Origin: Bagarius yarrelli
Taxonomy: Eukaryota; Chordata; Actinopteri; Siluriformes; Sisoridae
Assembly: GCA_005784505.1 (NCBI GenBank)
Contig: VCAZ01000001.1
Coordinates: forward strand, 5,068,097-5,132,096
Reading direction: 5' to 3'
Length of the DNA: 64,000 bases
Below, one piece after another: positions 20,724 through 32,130 of this stretch. The translations under genes were made by a program, and so were the position numbers. Every line of letters begins with the position of its first letter. The stretch's first letter is position 1. Below the pieces are notes generated by a model. The model made no database searches, had not been told where the DNA came from, and saw nothing but the letters and a program-made list of their open reading frames with translations.

Positions 20724-23039
20724 GTTAGCCTTGCTAAACTCCTCAGCAGCTCTCCTGCTTGTTTTTTACTAAATCTACTAAATCATTTGTTCTACCTGAC
20801 TTTCCAGACTTGCTGCTTGCTTAAATTTTGCTGTGAAACATTAGCATTTTTATGAGCACTATTAATCAGGCCCTATGTGTTGGCAGATTTGTTACCATAC
20901 CATTGTGTTTATAGCAGTTTTAGCAATCTATTTTTACGGCCAAGAAAAAATGGCACTACTTATGTGCCCCCAAAATAGAGCTTCTTTTTTTTATAGCTAG
21001 TAGCAATACAAGTCGAGCATAATAGTGTTATAACAAGCATAATAAGTTGTAATAATAAAATTATTACAACTTAATAAAGGAAACTTTTCATTTACTGTTA
21101 ACAACACAACGGTTCATGGAATTTGTGCTTTCATTGTTATGTGAACGAGGCAAAAACGGCTGTTTCTTAACCTTTTATAGTACATTTATATAAAAGTCAC
21201 AGTGAATTGAATATTTTATATGGTAATATTTGTTCAGATTAGCAATTTTAGAACTGAAGTGTATGTGTGATCACACGTTATCACTTACTGCTAGTAAATT
21301 ATACATTAAAACATATAATTAGGTGAGAATTTAGATTTTTTTTTTAATATTACATTTTTCTCCCTTTGGGCGTGAGCTATAGCATTGCCACTGCTGGACT
21401 CATGTACCGTACATCAGACATGTTAAACATTAAAGTTTAAGATCACAAACAGCATGAGATAGCAAATAAAAGGAATTAAGTCTTTTAAATGTATTATATT
21501 TTAAGAAATGGCAACGAATAAATAATTACTCGCTGTTCTAGAACCCATTTATAATCACAACGAGTCTCACTTCATCAAATATCACATCCTGCTGTTATCA
21601 AACTATGGTTGATAAGCTGTTATCTCGTAATTAAAGCTCTTGTCGTCAACATCGCAAATCCAACAATGTTAATGATTATACAGTAAGACAGGGCTGATAA
21701 AATAATCTCCTCATCAGCTGTTCCAGCAGGTATTTTTTTTGTTTAATTATACCCCTGATTTAGATCCAAATGTACTCATAGAGGCACGGACTAAACAAAT
21801 ACAAGACAAACAGTCTACCTCACAAACACTGTGTTTACAAAAAAGCCTGATATGCAAAGATAAGTGTTTTTTGTCCTGGTGTGTGTAGGGTGTGACACAT
21901 TATTGATTTGAAAAGAATAGTTTATCCAGGCTACTGTAAAAAGATTTTGATGGCGTGCAAACCAAAAGATCTAATCCCTGTTTAGCCTTGATGACACATT
22001 CACACACGCAACGACGTCCACACAAACACAACTGAATTGTATTACTTTGACAGTTCTGAAACACATACACACACACACACACGAAAGGTTTTAAGCTGTT
22101 TTAAGGAGAGAGTGATAAACTCATTGGCATGCAAACATACAGCTGTAAAGCAAACACCCAAAGCTCACATATGTCTGGGTGTTGAACCTCTGATGTAAGG
22201 ATCTCTATTTGGCAAGTGATGTCATGTTTGCGTTTCGCCCTATCCATAACAACCATCATAAACATGGATGCCGTGCGAAGTGTGACTAACACATTCCACA
22301 TAATATGAGGAAGCTCCTCCTATGATACTCTGCCATGCTTTTATAGGGCAACAATAAAGAATCCTTATGATGCTCTCAAACTTTCCCCAAATCTCATACT
22401 ATTACTCGGAAATTACTCACCTCATTGTAAATAATTCATCACCCTCAAATGAATCATAAGGAGTCAAACTTGTAAAGGAGTTGAGGCCAGGTTAAGCTTT
22501 TAATGGCATTAAAGGTCTGCCATCCATGTCAATTCTATTCTTTATTTAGGTTGTTGTTATCTATTTATTACAAAATAATATCCTTTTTCAACTGTTTGAC
22601 AAAATGATATCCTCCCTCCAACTATTTTGATGCTTATACTTATTAAATGTTATGGTACATGTTAAATTATTACTATATTACTACATTTCTATAGTATACA
22701 ATTACAACAGAGACATTATTCATAATGTCACACAGAAGGTTTCTTTCTGAGACTGTTTTTTGTCAAAGTTTTTTCTTATTGAGATTTCTACTCTTCTTTA
22801 CTCTTCCTCTGTTTTTCCTTTTTTTTACTGAATACATTTTATTTATATAAATAAAATTTCCACACCTGGATCTGCCTCTGTAATTAAAATAAGGCATTAA
22901 TGGTGTTAATGTTATGTGTCCAGATATATCTGAGATAGTAGTATACAGTAGTTTTGCTTAAAATTATAATATAAGTATTTGCAGAATAAATAAAACACTG
23001 AAAATAATTCAGGTTTTAAAGGTTTGATGTTTTAAAACT
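20724..23039. other. Non-coding stretch
   Basis: No gene is supported. Contains a 14-bp perfect hairpin (21043-21073) and short CA runs near 22070. Confidence 0.6.
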
Positions 23040-23495
23040 TTGATGTTGGCTTGGTGGTTAGGAAGATGGTCCTAGGTTCATTTTGTGTGGAGTTTGTATG
23101 TATAATTCAATTTAATTCAATTCAATTCAATTCAATTGTATAGTGCTTTTTACAATGGTCATCGTCACAAAGCAGCTGTACACAAGCGAATACATTATAA
23201 AATGCAAATCGAGCAAGCTGAGGGCGACGGTGGCAAGGAAAAACTCCCTGAGATGTATGTATGCTCTTCCCGTGTTTTATATGGGTGTACTTCGGGTAGT
23301 CTGGTTTCCTTCATCAGTCCAAAAACATGTATGATAGGTTGATGATGAGTGTGAGTGTGTGTTTGTCTATATGTAGGCCTGCAATAAACTGGCAACCTGT
23401 ACCCTTGTTTTTCACTCAATGACAGCTGGGATAGAAACCTGCAGATCCTCATGAACCTGATTAGCAATAAGTGGGTATAGACAATGGATAGATGA
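23040..23495 (+). mobile_element. Fish SINE interrupted by a second repeat
   Basis: The outer element has a degraded head (GGCTTGGTGGTTAGGAAGATG) and then GTGTGGAGTTTGTATG. About 150 bp of a different repeat follows (ATTCAATTCAATTCAATTGTATAGTGC... to ...AAAACTCCCTGAGATG, about 23104-23256). The outer element then resumes with a GGGTAGTCTGGTTTCC segment, AACTGGCAACCTGTACCC, and a tail AATGACAGCTGGGATAG ... ATGGATAGATGAA. The inner piece matches a common fish repeat with a TTCAA-repeat start. The outer order matches the copy at 40535. Confidence 0.65.
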
Positions 23496-24844
23496 AAGTT
23501 AAGAGGAAGTTTTTAGTGCTATTTTAGTTATATTCCAAAAAAGTATTGATAGTATTGATAGTAAAAACATATCAAGTATTGATATGTTTTTTTTTTGCTT
23601 AAATAATCCTGATGTAAGGTGAAATAATCCCAAGTAATTTAAGATAGATAAAATGTGTGAACTATTTGAATTGATTGAATAATTCCACTTATTGTAAACC
23701 TAAAACTCCACCGACCTTTTCTTATAATCTTCTAGCTGTCTTGCATTTTATTTAACCTTTCCAGGTTTTTTAGAGGAGCCGCCCTCTGGAGCCTCTATCT
23801 CAACTGCCTGCTGTATGAGCTGTGGTTAGAACCTGCGGTTAGGGCAAAGACAGCAGGCTCCAGTTTACAGCCCTACACAGACACACGGCTACTGATTTTA
23901 TACCATCCTCGTTTATTTAAGGATAGGCAGCCCTCTAAATTACCTTTCTCCAGTCACCTAGCAACTTAGGACTCAGCTATGAGATGTTAAGAGCTGATAA
24001 CTTTTAATCTTAGGTTTGTCTCAGAAAAGCCCCTTTTGCGGTATCTTTTCCCTATTTGTTTTTGTCTTTAAGATTCTTTTAGTTAGTCAGTCCCAAAGGG
24101 GTGCCAAATTCACTATTATAAGCAGACCAGGCTCTTACCATTAAACATACACATACACATGTTTGCATGGGTTTACAAAAAAAAATTTAATGACTGATAA
24201 TAACTAACTGCTCAAGTTCAGCTCAACAAGCTTTCAAGATCACAGTGCAGATGAATTTATGCATTTTTACCTGAATTATCTGCAAAAAGAAGCCACAAAA
24301 TTTAGCAACTAATCTATACCAGATAAGGAGATACAGTGGGACTGTGTGTGTGTGTGTGTGGCAGTGTGTTTAATCCTGACATTTTAATTTTTCCAGCAGA
24401 ACAGGACTAGGCATGTCCCCATGGCTGGTGACTGTCTCTGTTTTATTGCCTGGAGAATGGGTGTCCACACTTAGCTGTCTGAACCACAGGCGGCACACGC
24501 GACTTCCACAAATCGATTAATGGCCCTGGATTAGTAACAGGTGGTTAACGGGACTCCAGTGCAAAGGCCTTTTCCTGAAAATGCCACACATTGCAACAGC
24601 TATTCGAGCTTTAAAATAAGGTCAGCAAGAACACAGAGGAGAAAAAAAGAAGAAATGAAAAGAAAAAACTCTTAAAGTTAAAAAAATGGGAAATACTAAT
24701 TTGTTTGGGTCACAAAAGAAAGGGGAAAATGCAGAAAAATTTAAATCTTATGTGCACATTTTTTTTCACGATTGTTAAGGAAAAATTACAGTGATAGGAA
24801 ATTTTTAGTAGCTTTAGAAAAATAGACAGATAAATTATACTTTA
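23496..24844. other. Non-coding stretch
   Basis: No gene. A 12-bp hairpin lies at 23563-23591. The 24395-24620 segment is GC-richer and holds AACCACAGG, ATCGATTAATGG and CAGGTG, which looks like a regulatory element. Confidence 0.5.
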
Positions 24845-25170
24845 TTAGGGCTGTGTATTGGCAAAGGCCTCACGATACGATACATATCACGATTTATGGG
24901 TTACGATACATCAAGATATATCATTCAATAAAAATTGAAAAGTGATTCCGAGACAATGGTCTGTATGTGTTAGCGACAACTACAGGAGCGGAGGAGGAAG
25001 TCAGTTGACGTACTGGTTATACTGAGGGTTTAATTAAATATTCACATGAACGTAAATTAGTTTAAAATGCAATTTAAATATGTATCAATACTAAAGTCTA
25101 GTATCTCAATACATTATCATGAAAAAAACTATCACAATAGTTAGTTGTATCGATATTTATCATTTATTTG
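24845..25170 (+). repeat. Interspersed repeat family 2, copy 2
   Basis: Starts AGGGCTGTGTATTGGCAAAGG, with CACGATACGATAC, then GTTAGCGACAACTACAGGAG and an end like TTGTATCGATATTTATC. This is the clearest of the three copies; see also 13535 and 31805. Confidence 0.75.
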
Positions 25171-25618
25171 CATGCTAGAGCCAAAAAAAAATACACTTCT
25201 GTCCTTCCACGATCTTAAAAACGTATTAAATTTTAGAATTTATTGTCTAACTTCCGGCAGAGAATAACAATATTTATAATGCACAAATTAGCGAAAAGAA
25301 ATCAACTCTGATTACTTTCATGTTGATGTTTATAATCTATATACAATCCTATATTGCTCTACCTTAAAACGTGTGTTTATGAGTAAAAAATGAACGAGAC
25401 AATAGATCACACTAAGCAAACTACAAAATTCAAACCTCCCAATCTTTTACGTCAACAATAAAATTGTCCATTTCTTTGTTGTGGTGGTTTCTTCCTATAA
25501 TCTAATTCTAAGCACAAGAAAGCAAATGCGCACAAAACACTTTTAATATGTAAATGCAAATGCCATATGACTAACTCTTTAAAAAAAATGTATTCAATTA
25601 TTTTCTTGCTAGACATGA

Positions 25619-26019
25619 TGTAACTCAGTAGACTCAGGACACAGGTGTTAGAACCAAACAGACAGGTTTATTGAACAGGATTGATATTAGAAAGGTCGGA
25701 TTTCATAAATCTTAGCGTCTTTAGTATGAGCAAAGATCTTAGAGACTACAGGATTACCCAGAAAGCAAGAGACACAGGAGTCATGGGAATGCCGCTGGAA
25801 TACTCTGGGAGTCTGGAACTCTTAAGAACGTAGGGAGTCTGGAAATCTGTGGAAGCTTTGAGAGACCTTGGAAACTCGGAAACAAAGCAACGTGGGAGTG
25901 AATCCTTCTTCCATCGGCTTAGACTAGACGAGGAGCCACCCTAAATAGGGTAAGTGAGTGCTTAGAATTCAGGGGAATGTGAACGGTGAAACATGGAGGA
26001 GCCTGGCGTGTCCGTGACA
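25619..26019 (-). mobile_element. Solo LTR with 5-bp target-site duplication
   Basis: A 401-bp segment with TG...CA ends is flanked by the perfect direct repeat CATGA (25614-25618 and 26020-26024). Read on the minus strand it begins TGTCACGGACACGCC and ends GAGTTACA, with AATAAA (minus strand, about 25666-25671) near its 3' part. No internal retroelement coding sequence lies beside it, so it fits a solo LTR left by LTR-LTR recombination. The start sequence and 5-bp duplication suggest a Ty3/Gypsy-type element (inference). Confidence 0.85.
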
Positions 26020-26029
26020 CATGATCTAT

Positions 26030-27272
26030 TTTTAACTTATTAACCAACTAAACAAAGGAAATATGGCTGACATTAGTATAAGATAAAATATGATCCTCAT
26101 TATGCAATAAGAACCTTGAAGGTTGGCTTGGTGTATATTTCTGTAAACTGACTAAATTTTCAAAAGAAAATCACACTTTAAGACTGTGACATAGTAAGCT
26201 TTACTTTTTTATTAGGATTTATGCTAAAGCAGTAAGTGGCAAGTAAACATAATACAAGTGGATCCAGGATAAATCTGTGATTGGTGGGGTGCAACCTTCT
26301 TCTCTTTAAAAATATGTTTGACCCAAGTTGAACCAGATAAGATGCTTTTGCACAGTTTTCTATTCATTCTGAGTTTGTGGCTGCAGACATTTAATAAAGT
26401 TAACTGATTAGGTTCCACTGACAGTTATACATTATCTTAATGTACTGGATTGCTGATACTGTGGTATGTTTTGGATAAGCAGTTATCACTATACTGTGGA
26501 AGTTCAATTTAATCTTATCTGTTTAAACGTCCTCCAACCCCGTGTTTATGTCTTAAGGAGTTTTATTAATTCTATTATTTTAACAGTATTTATTTGAATA
26601 AGTCAGTCAGCTATAAGTCTTTGTCAGTCATTTATTACTTTAGATACCCCGCCAGGTTGCAAAACCCATCAGTGCATTCTTGCTGCCCAGACAGATGATT
26701 ATAAAACATCATGCAGAGAGATAGCAGGAGACAATAGATGAACAATGATGATGTGCAAAATTTTCAGTCTGCTGGGACTGAAAAAATCTGAAAATTTAGT
26801 TTAGATTAACTGTATATGTTTTTGCTTTGTAAACAATTTTCATTTACAATATTTATTTTATATTTAAATCTTCTTTTTTTCCAATGTCAAAAATGTAAAG
26901 ATTACATACAGACTTTATTGTATTATATATGACTCAATTATTTTATTATCTTTCAATAGTCTCTTTCACATTTTTAGACTGAATATGCATTATGACCAAT
27001 TAGCCTGTATCCAGCATCACATTAAATGGTTTCATTAATGAATCAGACTTTTATTTATACGCTTTAATGTTTTTCCCTTTACTGATAAATAACTGACCTT
27101 AATTGAATTAACTAAAATACTAATAAGCCGTAGCTTTACTGGTAACTTTAATGACTATAATAACTACAAATGACTCGCAAATGATGGCCTTCACTCCATC
27201 TGTAATCTCATACTACTCAAGAATGTACTACATTTAACTAAATAAGTACTTCCTAATTGTTAAACAATAATA

Positions 27273-27304
<32 letters not shown>

Positions 27305-29239
27305 TAATTACGGCCAGTATGAATGAAATTTTGATGTACTACAGCCACCATTTTGATGTTGACATGTGACATACAACATCACAGCACTGGATGTTGTTAA
27401 ACAAGTGCAATTTAACTACAAGAACTACAATTTAACTGCAATGTTTTTTTTAAGTACTTTAAAATCCTTGAAACCTGCATTTCACCACTTTCGCACAAGA
27501 TGAGTCGTCTCTCTTGTGGCCTCCTGGGGTAGTAAAGTGTACATCTAATGCATTTTTCAAATATCATACTGAGAATCCGGACATACTATTTATCTTGCAT
27601 ATATAGTTTCGCCTACTATAAAGTATGCGATTTTAGACGAAGCCCTTGGACGGAATGTTAACATATTACATACTATGATATATACTATGATAACATACTA
27701 CAGTCAGGCTTCAACTGGAAAAAGGTCACTAAAGTGCAGAGTCTTTCTTCTGCCAAAAATCTCTGGCCTAAAGTATTTGCAGTAAAGACATGCACAAGGC
27801 TAAATAATGGTAGGCCATATAGTGGCATTTTGGAGATGTATGGTTGGAGTGGCAGTACTGTGTGGGTTGAGCAAAAAGAGAGAGGGAGAGGGAGAGAGAG
27901 ACTGCTGAGAACTTGGCTCAAAGCTACCCTCGTCCTTGGTTAGGTCACGATTCTCTCCAAGGTTAATGTGTAACGCTCACGGCTGGCTGTGCAAACTACC
28001 CCCTGTGTGGAGTGTGTGTCTGGGATGGGGGCAGACAGCCAGAGGAATAGGCTCTTAATCTAATACATTGTCAAATCATGCGTTTCTTGACCTTGTTAAA
28101 TTTGTACATGCAGCCAAAAAAGACTTTTATAGCCGCAGTGGGGGAGTGGTGCAGTTGTAGAGAACAAATAGCCATGCTTGCACATGTGTACAAAGACACA
28201 TACACACCCACACACACACAGTGGGTAGCGACTGAAGGGTGAAAACAGATTTGGCTTGGAATATGTACACTCATATCCTGTGAGTCAGGCCAAGTCCCTT
28301 CCCCCACCGAGTTTCACCTGACTTTACTTAACTGACATGTGCGCTACCCCAAAAAACTGGCCCCTTGTGAGATGGACACTTGTTTCTTTTGTCTGTCTGA
28401 CACAATAATGTATATCCTGTAAAATCTATACCCACTGAATTGTCTTAGCGAATAAAGACTTTGTGAATATTCAGAGTTTTGAAGTTTTGGCAGGAACTAC
28501 AAAAGTTAATCTGTAACAAAAATAATGTTCCTGGACCTTTCTAAAAACATCTGCTGCTATAATGGTTAGTTTGACATTGTTATTAAAATGTTGCTTGCAC
28601 AACAAGCCAAGTTATGACACAGTAATTCTATGAAAATATGTGTTATTATTTATGAAAATAAAAAAATATATATATTTTTAATCACTTTTTGATTTTTACC
28701 ATTAAAACTATTGAGAAAAATTTCAATTTGTCACTTCACCATGGAACTATTTCAAACTTATTTTAGCTTTCTTTGCTAACAGCCAATGTAAAAGCTACTT
28801 TAAGCCAAACGTAGTTATTTTTTATATTTTTTACTTTACTTTGTCCCTATCTACATCATTATCAAAATCTAACAGCTTTAAGATTCCACAACTTTCCAGC
28901 TTATAGTCATCTCAGTAAATAATGCTTAAATAACTTTCACCTTTTTTACATACGTGGGATTGTCGACATTTTACACACATAATTTGGTAAACAATAACTA
29001 TGAAACCATGATTATTATGACTTTATAGTACAGCGAAGAGAATAGCACAATTATGTAGAACAAAAAACAGATGATACACATAAATCTATTTTTATATTTA
29101 CGATTTTTCCATGTTATTTAAGTGGTATTTATTTTATAGCTGTGAAAAGATGTTAATTGAGAAAAGTTTATAATAATAAGATTTGTCCACACTGTGGAAT
29201 GTGACATACACTGGAATTTGTTGTTATAATACAGTTAAT
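26030..29239. other. Non-coding stretch
   Basis: No gene is supported. Holds an (AAT)n run (about 27268-27304) and a GC-richer block (27870-28080) that could be regulatory. Confidence 0.6.
27268..27304. repeat. (AAT)n microsatellite
   Basis: Trinucleotide run with one interruption. Confidence 0.9.
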
Positions 29240-29430
29240 CCAAGTTACATTTCCAGCATTTGGCAGATGCCCTCATCCAGAGTGACTTACATTTATCTTA
29301 TATACAACTGAGCAATTAGGGGTTAAGGACCTTGCTCAGGGGCCCAACATTGGTGGCTTGGTGAAGCTGGGAATCAAACCCACAATCTTCGGGTTGCAGT
29401 CCAACATAACCATGAGCCACCACTTCCCCA
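29240..29430 (+). mobile_element. Interspersed repeat, SINE-like family 1
   Basis: Contains CATTTGGCAGATGCCCTCAT, AGAGTGACTTACATTTATC, AAGGACCTTGCTCAGGGGCC and GGGAATCAAACCCACAATC in the same order as the copy at 18545. Confidence 0.8.
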
Positions 29431-30764
29431 TGTTCAAGTTCATATTTCGATGTAGTATATTTATTAAGGCCCAATAAAAAGAAAAAAGTAATATCTATTT
29501 ATTTATTTATTTTTATTTATGAAGTATTCAAGTTATTTATTATATTAAGCACAGAAATCACTTTTAAATCCAGTAAATAGAGTTTGTGCAAGTAGCTGGT
29601 TATTCTGCTGTTTTTACTGTTTAGATACACTATTGGTACTTATAGTATAATTTACTGTAGCAGTGGAAATATGTTATTAAAAACCGAGTTAAACAAACTT
29701 ATTAAAAGAATCACTTTCATTTAATTCTTGCAATACAAATATCGCATGATCATAAGTAAGGCTTAAAAGTAATCCTACTAAAGACCATGAGAGTATTATG
29801 GGTGCGGTAGGATTCCCCAGGTTCCGTACTACTTTCACTCCGTTGTACTGTATTGGCACATACTGTAGATAAAATCTAGATTTGCTCAGGCCGCGCTGTG
29901 ACAGGCGTTAGAGTATGTAAGTTTGACGGAAAAAAACAAAGCTTGCCAGGCATACAGATTTCAATTTCATGTGAGGATAATTTTAACAACAGATTTATCT
30001 CGAGGCTTGTTTTAGTGCTTACACTGCTCTGATTCAGAAGTTTTAAAGAAAAAAATATGTATAGGATATTGAATATTCGCACATTTCTTCTCTCTTCTTG
30101 TTCAAAACAGACAAAGTCATTGAGATGAAACAAGATATCAACTATATGACACTTGTGTCTGTGCTGGGAAGTGTATAATTAACCTCAGACTGGATTGAAC
30201 AGCTCCAGCTACACGAATAGCCCTAGCTATAAAGGTTGGTCTGGGCTTCAGGGCTGCTCATTTTCCCACATCTGTGTTTAAAAAGACACAATTAGTTTAC
30301 TTGCTTCTTTTAAAACATGGCAGGAATGATAGTGTATGATTAAACACACACCAGCACCCTCAGAACAGCTTAAATCTAAAAATTGCAGTTGATTTAAAAG
30401 TATAAATCAATTGTATAAATATATTTTGCAGTTTTTTTTAAATATTTTGATTTGGTTAATATTGAAATTTTTTTTATTTTATTATTTATATTCCACAATC
30501 AGAGTTGATCAGAGCAAAACTGTTACAGCCAAGTTCAACTAACAAAACACATCTGTAGCAATCTGCACACGCATAGAATTGTACGCCCACAATGGCTGAC
30601 AGGAAGGTGAAAGGAGGATAAATTGACTTGGTCTTAGACATACTTAAAATTCTATTTTTAAGGCGGACTTTTCCAGAAAGGGAAGACATTGTGAGGAGAG
30701 TTTGAGCTAACGCTGAAGATAACTAACGTGTCTTACAGCTTTAAATGTATTTTAATTTTTTTAT

Positions 30765-31805
30765 TTAATGTCCATGTAAGTATTTCTTTTGTCCAAACCC
30801 TCTTTCCTCTTTGACTTTGATGTGCTCGTTGCCAATCCTGTCCAACCTCATCACTCCCAAAGAGAATCTCAACATCTTCAGCCCGCTACCTTTAAGTCTG
30901 TCTTCTGTCTCTTCAACAGTGCCGCTGTCTTTTAACCATATAGCATAGCTGGTCTTACCACTGTCTTGATTCTTGCTGATATTTTTCTGTAACACATCAC
31001 TCCTGACACATTTTTCCACCCATTCTAACCTGCCTGCGCTCGCGTCTTCACCTCTTTTCCACACTCTCTGTTGCTCTGGACTCTCAACCTTAAGTATTTA
31101 AACGCCTGTACCTTCTTTACCTCTTTACCGACTAATCTTACTGTTTCACTTCCCTTAATTTCATTCATACACATGTATTCCGTCTACATTTAACTTTCAA
31201 TCCTACTCTCTCCAAAGCAAACCTCCACCTCTACAGGTGTAACTCCACCTGCTTTTACTACAGACCACTAAGTCATCTGCAAACATCATTGTCCAAGGAG
31301 AATCCTGTCTGACCTCAACTGTCAACAGGTCCATCACTATAACAAACAAGAAGGGATTCAGAGCCAATCCCTGATGCAGTCCGAGCTCCACATTGAACTC
31401 CTATGTCTGTCCTGTTAAACAATTCAGTTAGAAATTCCACTGCTGTTTCTCCTAGACATTTCTATACCTCCACTGGTAAGTCATCAGAATCACTTGCCTT
31501 TCCACTTTTCATTCTGTTCAAAGATTTCCTGACATTGTCCTTACTAATCCTTTGTATTTCCTGATTCACAGCTTTTACCCATTCTACCCCTCATTCATCA
31601 GCTCTTCAAAGTACTCCTACCATCTTCTTTGTACACTTTTCTCACATGCGAGCAACTGCCTCCACCCATCCAGTATGGAATTTCTACAACTGATGTTTAG
31701 ATTTGCCAATGTTTTATGCCGGATGCCCTTCCTGACGCAACCCTCTCTATTTATCCAGACTTGGGACTGGCACAGATGCCACTGACCCGTGACTCCTGTG
31801 GGTAG
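30765..31805 (-). mobile_element. RTE-like LINE remnant with reverse-transcriptase fragments
   Basis: On the minus strand an open segment (31391-31203) reads GLHQGLALNPFLFVIVMDLL and then MFADDLVVCS, the conserved LHQGxALxPxLF and FADD core of non-LTR reverse transcriptases (FADD is the catalytic motif). A second minus segment (31064-30765) reads GLKMLRFSLGVMRLDRIGNE, typical of the C-terminus of fish RTE-type elements. Stops and frameshifts separate the pieces, so the copy is dead. Its 5' region includes the widespread fish motif read on + as GCCGGATGCCCTTCCTGACG near 31720. Confidence 0.85.
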
Positions 31806-32130
31806 GTTGGATCATAATACAATAAATTACAATATATAAATATTTAGTGCTATACATTGCAATATTTTAAAACATCATTACTTTAAAAATGTAAAACAAA
31901 TAGCTAAAAATACAACAAATGCTATGCTTGCTTTTGAGACAATGGCCGTATATGTCAGCAACGACTAAGGGAGCTGAGGAGGAAGTCGTTTGACATGCAC
32001 TGAGGGTTTTAATAAAAATATCACCTTAAACGTAAATCAGGTTAAAATGGAAATTTAAATATGTATCGATACTAGGGGTTAGAATATCGTGGAAAAAAAT
32101 ATTGCTATCGTTAGCTGTATCGATATTTTT
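31805..32130 (+). repeat. Interspersed repeat family 2, copy 3
   Basis: Has the core ATATGTCAGCAACGACTAAG, GAGGAGGAAGTCG, ATGTATCGATACTAGGGGTT and the end GTATCGATATTTTTAC, in the order seen at 13535 and 24845. It abuts the LINE remnant directly. Confidence 0.75.

Noticed and set aside
31552..31785. 77-codon + strand frame
   Set aside because: Antisense of the RTE-like LINE.
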